A DNA stretch of 34,923 nt from Fibrobacteria bacterium (GTDB taxonomy: Bacteria > Fibrobacterota > Fibrobacteria > UBA11236). The DNA lies in NCBI GenBank assembly GCA_017881725.1, contig JADGQO010000036.1, forward strand, positions 1 to 34,923, in the 5' to 3' direction. The notes under the pieces are model-generated. The model saw only the letters and a program-made list of their open reading frames with translations, was not told the origin of the DNA and did no database searches. A program made the translations under genes and the position numbers. Positions 15,273 to 21,626 of this stretch are shown piece after piece (position 1 is the stretch's first letter; each line of letters begins with the position of its first letter).

Positions 15273-17527
15273 TGGGCGAAACTCACTGCTTCGGGATTTT
15301 TACCCGTGTCCAGGTATCCCTGGTTTTCCCAACTGTTGGCGTTGTAAAAACCGATTTTCCCCGCATTGGGGAACACCACGACCAGGCGCTTGGTTTCCGG
15401 GTCCAGGGCGATTTTTCCGGGCGTGCGGTCGAGGTTGATGGAACCGATTTCCAGGTTGTTTTCCGGTTTAAGGATAGCGATGCTGTTGCATTCCGGAAGC
15501 GAGGCGAACAGGACGCGCAGCGTCGGTTGCCAGGCGAATCCTTGCGCGGGCGCGCACATCCTTAAGTTGGCCAGCACGGAGTTACGCGCGATGTCGACGA
15601 AGGCCACTTGCCTTTGCGCCGGCAAACTGACCATCAGTCTCCGGTCCCCCCCGGTATACACAACCTCCCCCAGGTTGCCTGCGAAGCGTTGCACCGTCGC
15701 GACCGCAAACGAGGCCGGATCAATGCCGAAGAGCCGTTCCGATTCGGGGCTGGCGACATAGACCACCTGGTTTTGTTCATCCACAGCAAAGGAGGCTGGA
15801 GCCGCCTCCAGCCGAACACGTCGAGTTTCCCGGTACCCGGCGAGATCAATGATGGATACGCTGTTGGATCCGGCGTTCAGGACATAGAGCCGGTTCTGAT
15901 CCGCCGACACGGCGAGACGCATGGGATCATCGCCCACCCGCAAGGCGATACTCCTCTGGAGCCGGCAGGTATGCGCGTCGATCACGGACACATTGTCCGA
16001 CCCGGAGTTCGCGGTAAAAACCTCCTGGCGGCGCGACGCATAGGCCAAGTCCCGGGGATTTTGTCCCACCGCGACGACGTCCACCACCCGCTGCCCGAAC
16101 CTGTCCGCGCAAGTCACGGTATGCGAACCGGAATTCGCGATGAACATGAGTGATCCCGTCGCCACGGTCCGGGCCCCTTGCACGGTCAGGGAAGGGCGCA
16201 AAGCCTTGCCGTCGCTGGCATCCTTTCCGGATTCCCAAACGAGGAAGATGGGGAAGGCGCTCCCGGGCCGCACGTCGATTCCGAGCGGAATTTCGACGCG
16301 TTGATCGGGATATGCAGACAACGGTTGGCCCGCATGCGGGGCGGCCCGGATGTGTTTGAGGCACACGCCGAGCGACGAATATTGGCCGACCGGAAGCGGC
16401 TGCTCGCACAGCAGGACTTGCCTGCCGGAAAGCTCCTTGGACTTGAAAGCCGGAAACTCCAAGGACAACCTTAGTGTGTCCTTCGCTCCGCAGAACTCCA
16501 AAGTATCCACGACCATTTCCACCTCATGGTCATGGCCCGCCGGTGACTCGAAATAGACAGCAGCCAACCCTGTGCCCGGGGCGGAAGCCCATGCCATGCG
16601 CACCGAGGCGAACATGAGAGCAAAAACGAAAATGGCCCAGCCCAAGGCCGGGGACCGGGAAGGATTCTGCGAGGGATTGGTTTGCGCCTCTGCGTTTTTT
16701 CGAAAGTCCGGATCCGCAATTTTTTCTTGCGTCAATCCAACGGGCAAATAGTAAAGGCTGAAACGCGAGCGGTGGGCCATGGCATAAGATCGAAATTCCG
16801 GATCTCGGAGTAATGGGTGGCGGCGCGACACTACATAAAGCGGACGGCTGCGACCATGGCAAAGCCCATCCAGGAATTCGCAGATCGAAGCGGCGGACAC
16901 CGGCCCGGTGTAAAGCTTGAAATGCTCCACTCCGCGCGCATCGACGGCAGAGAGCTGCAGCAAACCGTCGCGGATTTTTTCGGGCTCCCATAGGAAATAA
17001 ATTTCCGCACGATTCAGGCGCGCGTCGGTTTTGATTTTCACATATTCTGCGGCAAACCATTCCCGTTCCGCCTCGGTGGCCGCGTGCGCGCCAAGCCTGG
17101 ACGAGGGTTTCGTCCGGAAAAATTTGTACAAGGGAGGATGCGCGACTACGCCCAATTGAACGAATAACCGAGCCACGGAGGCCGGGCTTAATTCCAAGCC
17201 ATGCTGGTATCTCAGTAAATCGCCTACGAGTTCACGCGTCCATAGCCCGCCCCCCAAATGGAAATCGTTCGGCGCGTGTGCCACGAGCGTCTTGAGTACT
17301 GCTTCCGACTGCTCCAGCTCCAATTTTTTTGGACGACCCACGATCCGCTTGGCCTTCAACGCGCCCGTTCCACCATCCCGGAATTTTGCCATCCACCGGT
17401 AAATGCAGGAGCGCGAGAGACCCAGCGACTGGACCACCGACGCGGGACTTTCCCCGTTCGCGACCTTATCCATCGCCAGGAGGCGGATGGATTCCAAGGT
17501 CATGTGATCGTATTTGCGGCCGTCCAT
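15269..17527 (-). CDS. Fusion: catalytically dead IS630-type transposase region + signal anchor + YVTN beta-propeller
   Basis: 752 aa in one uninterrupted frame. Residues 1-65 form a helix-turn-helix (SPASVVQSLGLSRSCIYRWM) and 70-135 a winged HTH with the IS630-type pattern (LWTRELVGDLL, SPASVARLFVQLGV). Residues 155-265 follow the DDE fold, but the first acidic residue is Trp180 (EIYFLWE), the expected DN pair is Ser-Arg (YVVSRRHP) and the final Glu motif is gone (LPVGLTQ). A hydrophobic segment (294-308) ends in a signal-peptidase-like AWASA (to 316). The rest, from about 410, is a YVTN-type seven-blade propeller (FIANSGSHTV, FTANSGSDNVSVID, YVLNAGSNSVSIID). It could be a membrane-spanning DNA-binding sensor, or a secreted propeller fused to a relic. 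First gene of the operon; ATGA overlap with the barrel gene. Confidence 0.85.
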   Translation of the reverse strand: MDGRKYDHMTLESIRLLAMDKVANGESPASVVQSLGLSRSCIYRWMAKFRDGGTGALKAKRIVGRPKKLELEQSEAVLKTLVAHAPNDFHLGGGLWTRELVGDLLRYQHGLELSPASVARLFVQLGVVAHPPLYKFFRTKPSSRLGAHAATEAEREWFAAEYVKIKTDARLNRAEIYFLWEPEKIRDGLLQLSAVDARGVEHFKLYTGPVSAASICEFLDGLCHGRSRPLYVVSRRHPLLRDPEFRSYAMAHRSRFSLYYLPVGLTQEKIADPDFRKNAEAQTNPSQNPSRSPALGWAIFVFALMFASVRMAWASAPGTGLAAVYFESPAGHDHEVEMVVDTLEFCGAKDTLRLSLEFPAFKSKELSGRQVLLCEQPLPVGQYSSLGVCLKHIRAAPHAGQPLSAYPDQRVEIPLGIDVRPGSAFPIFLVWESGKDASDGKALRPSLTVQGARTVATGSLMFIANSGSHTVTCADRFGQRVVDVVAVGQNPRDLAYASRRQEVFTANSGSDNVSVIDAHTCRLQRSIALRVGDDPMRLAVSADQNRLYVLNAGSNSVSIIDLAGYRETRRVRLEAAPASFAVDEQNQVVYVASPESERLFGIDPASFAVATVQRFAGNLGEVVYTGGDRRLMVSLPAQRQVAFVDIARNSVLANLRMCAPAQGFAWQPTLRVLFASLPECNSIAILKPENNLEIGSINLDRTPGKIALDPETKRLVVVFPNAGKIGFYNANSWENQGYLDTGKNPEAVSFAQ

Positions 17528-17621
17528 TTTATTCTCGAAGTTTAAATTGTCTCGTTTATGTATCGATTTTGTACCGATTATGTCTTCTTACTTTTGGACC
17601 AATCGAAAATTTTCGGCGAAA

Positions 17622-17649
17622 GAAACGCCCAAACCAGGTTGGGCGTTTC
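17622..17649 (-). terminator. Rho-independent-like terminator after the hexaheme gene
   Basis: Perfect 11-bp inverted repeat GAAACGCCCAA / TTGGGCGTTTC (17622-17632 and 17639-17649) with a 6-nt loop, 12 nt past the stop of the hexaheme cytochrome gene on the minus strand. The following tract on that strand is T-rich but short (TTTCGCC). It separates the filament gene from the seven-gene operon that starts at 17527. Confidence 0.75.
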
Positions 17650-17661
17650 CGTTAAATCAAA

Positions 17662-18726
17662 TCAGATCTTCGGACGGTCGTAGGCGTCCTTGACATGGCA
17701 CTTGTTGCACAGCGAACGTTGGTTAACGCTCGTGTACGGATTGGCCAAGGCATAGGATCCAGAAGCGACGCCGTCATCCGACAGGAAGGTGACGTTGAAG
17801 TCCCAGCGTCCGGCATTCGGAGCGGAGGAACCATGGGCGCGATGGCAGGTCAAGCACATGACTTGGCTGGTGGCGGTCGGAGAGGCCGTCGAGGCAATCG
17901 TGTTGGCCGGATCCTCGAAGGGAACTTGCGCCAAGTACGAGGTGGCCGGATTGCCGCCGGTGATATCGTCCGTGCCGTTATACAGCGAGTAGTTGCTGGC
18001 GATGGTGCCGCCCAAGGGCATGCCCGACGGATGGATGGACTTGGTGCCGCCGGCTTGCGCATGGAAGTCTCCATGGCAATTGCCGCACCAGCCGCTCATG
18101 CCGCTCTTATACGCGGTATGGTTGGTGTTGGTTTCCGTACCACCGGTGCTTCCGACGTCCAGGCCCACGGCCACGGGAGCGGGATTCAGGAAGGTATAAT
18201 TGCCTTGGGTCACTACGCGGCCCGCGCCGTACAGCATGCGGAAATCGGAGGTACCATGCGGATCATGGCAGCTGGAGCAGCCCAAAACGCCTGCGGGGTA
18301 GTTGCCGCCGGGTGATTTGGTCAGGGTGGCGTCCGGTGACAAGCCGAATGCCGGGGCATTCAAATTATGGCCGGCGCGATCGCCCGAAATGGGACTGGTG
18401 GCTCCACTATGACCGTCGTTCAAATTGGCGGCCTTTAAGAACACAAAATTACCGCCGCCCTTGGTGGGACCAGGTACCAACGGATCGGCAGCTAAGAGCG
18501 CGCCGTTGCTGGTGGCATGGCAACCCAAGCACACGTCGCTGGGCGTTGATTTCTTGAGCAACCATCCATTTCCATTGGGATGATCGGGGTCAACAAGCAC
18601 GCCTCCGGCGCTGTTGTGCATGGTATGGCAGCCGTTACAATGGGCCGCGCCTCCATCATGGAATGCGAAAACGTTGGTGGTCAACCCTGCAGCTATTACG
18701 AGTGCAGTGGCCATAATCTTAATCAT
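17662..18726 (-). CDS. omcS-like: OmcS-like hexaheme cytochrome c, predicted filament (nanowire) subunit
   Basis: 354 aa (Geobacter OmcS is somewhat longer). Signal peptide 1-21 (TTNVFA) gives a mature N-terminus FHDGGAAHCNGCHTMHNS that aligns residue for residue with recalled OmcS (FHSGGVAECEGCHTMHNS). Six CXXCH motifs occur in the OmcS order: CNGCH, CLGCH, CSSCH, CGNCH, CLTCH, CNKCH, with family landmarks GGNYPAGVLGCSSCHDPHG, GMSGWCGNCHGDFH, AQVPFEDP and CNKCHVKDAYDRP. His37 (His16 of the mature form) is kept; in OmcS filaments this His ligates heme 5 of the next subunit, so polymerisation is predicted. The gene has its own strong ribosome site and terminator and lies between the maturation operon and the export/conduit operon. 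Homology is judged from recalled family sequence, not a search. Confidence 0.92.
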   Translation of the reverse strand: MIKIMATALVIAAGLTTNVFAFHDGGAAHCNGCHTMHNSAGGVLVDPDHPNGNGWLLKKSTPSDVCLGCHATSNGALLAADPLVPGPTKGGGNFVFLKAANLNDGHSGATSPISGDRAGHNLNAPAFGLSPDATLTKSPGGNYPAGVLGCSSCHDPHGTSDFRMLYGAGRVVTQGNYTFLNPAPVAVGLDVGSTGGTETNTNHTAYKSGMSGWCGNCHGDFHAQAGGTKSIHPSGMPLGGTIASNYSLYNGTDDITGGNPATSYLAQVPFEDPANTIASTASPTATSQVMCLTCHRAHGSSAPNAGRWDFNVTFLSDDGVASGSYALANPYTSVNQRSLCNKCHVKDAYDRPKI

Positions 18727-18730
18727 CTTA

Positions 18731-18737
18731 CTCCTCC
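18731..18737 (-). promoter_or_regulatory. Strong ribosome-binding site of the hexaheme cytochrome
   Basis: GGAGGAG on the minus strand ends 4 nt before the ATG at 18726 (core GGAGG at 6 nt). It is the strongest Shine-Dalgarno I noticed in the window and fits a highly expressed structural subunit. Confidence 0.85.
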
Positions 18738-18754
18738 GGGTTTGGTGAATGGCT

Positions 18755-18772
18755 AGTATTAAATTTAATACT
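18755..18772. promoter_or_regulatory. 18-bp perfect palindrome upstream of the hexaheme gene
   Basis: AGTATTAAATTTAATACT is a perfect palindrome 28 nt upstream of the start codon, in the leader or core-promoter zone. It could be a dimeric repressor operator or a leader stem. An AT-rich TTTTATAAAA element lies at about 18804-18813, but no confident -35/-10 pair could be assigned. Confidence 0.55.
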
Positions 18773-19227
18773 GAATTACTCCATGGATCTACTACTGTGA
18801 AGTTTTATAAAACCCGATTTTGACACGGATGAAATAACATTCGGATGCCGAATTCTACTACTCTTTTCACGCGATTAAAAAAACACTGACAATCGCCTAT
18901 TTTTCGCCTGGGTCGACGTTCCAATATTTGCCCCGGGTGCCATAATCCGGCGCAGGGGCGAAAATCATCTCATTTGAGGCGTCGTCCCATGCGTCGGAAG
19001 TGGCACCAATGCCGGATTCTGGCGCATCCTCAACGCATGCAGAGGGAATTTGCCGGAGTAATGGTGAATATTGCGCCGATTGCCAAGGAGTCGCGGTTCG
19101 CATGCCGATTTGCAGGAGCGAAAGCGGGATGAAAGTTCAACCTTCCGGTCGGAATTTCCGCCATAACGGAATTGGACGCGGAAAACCAGAAAACCGATGG
19201 GAAATTTTACAGTCAAACGAATGGAAA

Positions 19228-19245
19228 ATGGCGCCGAAGCGCCAT
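19228..19245 (-). terminator. UUCG-tetraloop terminator of the maturation/regulator operon
   Basis: On the minus strand ATGGCGC-TTCG-GCGCCAT forms a 7-bp stem with the very stable UUCG loop, overlapping the last base of the stop codon of the NHL-repeat gene and followed by TTT. This is a compact intrinsic terminator closing the 25374-19245 transcript before the hexaheme gene. Confidence 0.75.
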
Positions 19246-20249
19246 CACTTTGAAGAGGCTTGATCCGGAATCAGGAAGGCGACCGGTTTGCAAACCTGAA
19301 TCACGTTGTTCATGACTTGGCCGACGATGATCTCGTTCCGGTTGTTCACCGCGATGCGTTCCGGCCCATAGAACCAGCCCGGGCCTTCTCCCATGCCGCC
19401 GAACTCGCCGATGAATTTCCCGTCTTGCGAATAGCAGACGACGTTGAAGCGCTCCTTGTCGAGAATGTGCACGACCCCATCGCGGTTGACGGCCACGGCG
19501 ATGGGAAAAGCCAAATCGCCGGTGGCCGAGCCCTTGGATCCGATGGTCCGCACGAATTCTCCCGCGGTGGTGTATACGGCGACCATGCCGGTCATGGAGA
19601 GCGGCACATAGATGAGATCGCCGTAAATGGAAATGGAGCCGTAAACCAGCTCGTTGCGTTCCTTTTCCGGAAGGAACCGCGCGACCGGAATGCGTTTCGA
19701 GAATTTTCCCGTGGTATCCAGTGAAAGGATTTGGTGGGAAACCTGATCCAACAAATACACCGTTCCGTCCGATCCTGCCGCCAAGCTGGAAATCGCGGAA
19801 GCGTTGCCGCCCAGCAAGTTCGCCAGATCATAAGTCGCAAGGAACTCGCCGTCGAAATCGAATTTCACCAGATTCCGGCCCGATGGGCTGGAACCCAGCA
19901 CATAAATGTAGCCCTCGCCCGTGACGGCCATATCCATCGGCATGCTCATATGTTCGCCGGCGTAGAATTCAAACCGGAAAACCATATTGCTGTCGAAAAT
20001 CAGGATGCGGTTATTCCCCGGGTCCACCACGTAGAGTTCCTGGAATTCCGGGGCGAAAACAATCCGGCCCGGCTCCTTGATATGATTAGCCTTTCCCGGC
20101 GGCGCGACATATTGGGAAAAAATAGCCGGCAGCGACAGCTCGGCCGTTCTCTTCACGGGGCGCGCGGACGCGGTCGGCTTGTCGGGCGCCCCGGACCAGG
20201 CCAAACCGAGGGCCAGCACCGTCGCAACGATTGTGAATCGGCGCTTCAT
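19245..20249 (-). CDS. NHL-repeat (six-bladed propeller) exported protein
   Basis: 334 aa from the ATG at 20249, which follows the preceding stop by 2 nt and begins a signal peptide (MKRRFTIVATVLALGLAWSG); the open frame further upstream overlaps the regulator gene and was rejected. The rest is a beta-propeller of NHL type: FAPEFQELYVVDPGNNRILIF, VTGEGYIYVLG, SDGTVYLLDQVSHQILSLD, AVNRDGVVHILDKERFNVVC, AVNNRNEIIVGQVMNNVIQV. No catalytic motif. NHL proteins recur beside Geobacter filament cytochromes, probably as periplasmic scaffolds; that role is inferred here from its position directly upstream of the hexaheme gene. It is cotranscribed with the degenerate NtrC-like gene and ends in the UUCG terminator. 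Confidence 0.85.
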   Translation of the reverse strand: MKRRFTIVATVLALGLAWSGAPDKPTASARPVKRTAELSLPAIFSQYVAPPGKANHIKEPGRIVFAPEFQELYVVDPGNNRILIFDSNMVFRFEFYAGEHMSMPMDMAVTGEGYIYVLGSSPSGRNLVKFDFDGEFLATYDLANLLGGNASAISSLAAGSDGTVYLLDQVSHQILSLDTTGKFSKRIPVARFLPEKERNELVYGSISIYGDLIYVPLSMTGMVAVYTTAGEFVRTIGSKGSATGDLAFPIAVAVNRDGVVHILDKERFNVVCYSQDGKFIGEFGGMGEGPGWFYGPERIAVNNRNEIIVGQVMNNVIQVCKPVAFLIPDQASSK

Positions 20250-20251
20250 AA

Positions 20252-21601
20252 TCAGTGCTCCAGGTGGTATTTCTGGAGTTTGATCCGGAAAGACGAATAG
20301 GGGACTTTCAGGTTGCGGGCCGCTTCCTTCATATTCCCGTTGGTCGCATGCAAAGCCTTTTTGATCACCATGCATTCCACTTGCGCGACGATGTCCTCCA
20401 GTGATTTATCCGAATCCAAATCGAAGTTGCCGAGATGATCCTGGGTGATTTCCTCCGGCAGGTGATGGCGGAATATCACCGGGCCGGGCACGGTAAGCAC
20501 CAGGCGCTCAATGATGGTTTCCAGTTGCCGGATATTCCCGGGCCAACGGTAATTGACAAGCAGCTTCATGGCGTCCGGATACACTTCGAAATGCGTTTGC
20601 GGCGAAAACTTGGCGAGAAAATACTCCACCAGTTGCGGGATGTCGTTCTGCCTCTCCCGCAGCGGCGGCATGTCGATGGGCAAAATACTGATGCGGTAAT
20701 AAAGCTCGTACCGGAACTGGCTTTTCTGCGTCAGCTCCAGGAGGTTGGCCCCGGTGCCGGCGATGATCCGCGCGGGCGCGGGCACGGGCTTGTCCCCGGC
20801 GGGACGCGCCGCTTGGGCGGCCTTGGCCTGGAAAAACTCGATCAGTTTGAGCTGGGTTTCCAACGGGATATGCTCGACTTCGTCCAGGAACAGCGTGCCT
20901 CCGGAGGCCATTTCCATCGCGCCTTTTTTTTGGATAACTCCAAGGTTACCCGTATCTTGAAGGTTACCGAATAATTCCGCGTCGAAAAGTTCCTTGGGAA
21001 CGATGGAACAGGAAAACTTCAGGAACGGCCCGCGCCGCCGGTCGCTGTTCTGATGGATGGCCTTGGCGACTTTGTCCTTGCCGGTGCCGATCTCACCCTG
21101 GATCAGCACCGTCCCCTGGTTATGGGAGACCACCTCGATTTTCTCGTACAACTGGTGCATTTCGGGCGTTTGGCCGATCAATTCGAAAAAGCGGTACTTG
21201 CGCGCGAGCAAGGAAGTCTGCAGTTCGGCGGGATGGGAAAAGCGGGCCGGCGCCTCCATTTGGTGGAAAAACAAATCCAGCGATTCCGCGGTGACGGGTT
21301 TGCGCAGAAACTCGCAGGCCCCTTTGTTCAACAGTTGGTGGGCCACGGAACTGCCGTTCATGTCCCCGGTCAAGGCAACGAACAGGGCCGGATTTTCGCG
21401 CCGGAGTTCCTGGAGATCCAGGGCATCCTGTTCATGGAATTGGCCGAGGTTCCAGATCAATCCATTCGGCGCCTCCTTGCGGATGACCGGCAGGGCCTCC
21501 GTCGCGGCGCGGAACATCAAGGGTTCGCAACCGCGCGCGGAAAGCATCGGCCCCAATTTGGCCAGGAAGGCTTCGTCCTTATCGATGACGCAGATTTTCA
21601 T
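20252..21601 (-). CDS. NtrC-like regulator with degenerate receiver and no GAFTGA loop
   Basis: 449 aa. The receiver-like domain (1-110) keeps acidic residues D7, D9 and E10 and K101, but the phospho-acceptor is Asn51 (LIWNLGQ). The AAA+ domain keeps Walker A GEIGTGKD (169-176), Walker B GGTLFLDEV and the arginine-finger region (FRYELYYRI). The sigma54-contacting GAFTGA stretch is absent: where it belongs (about 212-224) the sequence reads NLQDTGNLGVIQK. A Fis-type HTH closes the protein (about 412-446). It therefore probably does not respond to phosphorylation and cannot open sigma54 promoters in the usual way; TyrR-like sigma70 control or repression are alternatives. It sits 25 nt after CcsA and 2 nt before the NHL gene. 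Confidence 0.88.
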   Translation of the reverse strand: MKICVIDKDEAFLAKLGPMLSARGCEPLMFRAATEALPVIRKEAPNGLIWNLGQFHEQDALDLQELRRENPALFVALTGDMNGSSVAHQLLNKGACEFLRKPVTAESLDLFFHQMEAPARFSHPAELQTSLLARKYRFFELIGQTPEMHQLYEKIEVVSHNQGTVLIQGEIGTGKDKVAKAIHQNSDRRRGPFLKFSCSIVPKELFDAELFGNLQDTGNLGVIQKKGAMEMASGGTLFLDEVEHIPLETQLKLIEFFQAKAAQAARPAGDKPVPAPARIIAGTGANLLELTQKSQFRYELYYRISILPIDMPPLRERQNDIPQLVEYFLAKFSPQTHFEVYPDAMKLLVNYRWPGNIRQLETIIERLVLTVPGPVIFRHHLPEEITQDHLGNFDLDSDKSLEDIVAQVECMVIKKALHATNGNMKEAARNLKVPYSSFRIKLQKYHLEH

Positions 21602-21626
21602 GCGGCCGGCTTTCCATCCCGGGCGA

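Larger units (their letters stand above)
18727..19244. other. 518-bp intergenic region ahead of the hexaheme cytochrome gene
   Basis: It holds the ribosome site and palindrome listed separately, and the terminator of the upstream operon at its far end. The half next to the cytochrome gene (18740-18900) is clearly AT-richer than the flanking genes, as expected for a promoter. A 68-codon frame at 18897-19103 (-) has no ribosome site and no recognisable product and is not called. No riboswitch or tRNA was recognised. Confidence 0.6.

Noticed and set aside
18897-19103. Possible 68-aa peptide ahead of the hexaheme gene
   Set aside because: No ribosome site and no family resemblance; lies in a promoter-bearing gap.
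18740-19240. c-di-GMP/cGAMP (GEMM) riboswitch upstream of the hexaheme gene, as known for some Geobacter cytochrome genes
   Set aside because: The conserved GEMM core (GACGCAAAGCC-like) was not found on the transcribed strand by eye; a covariance-model scan would settle it.
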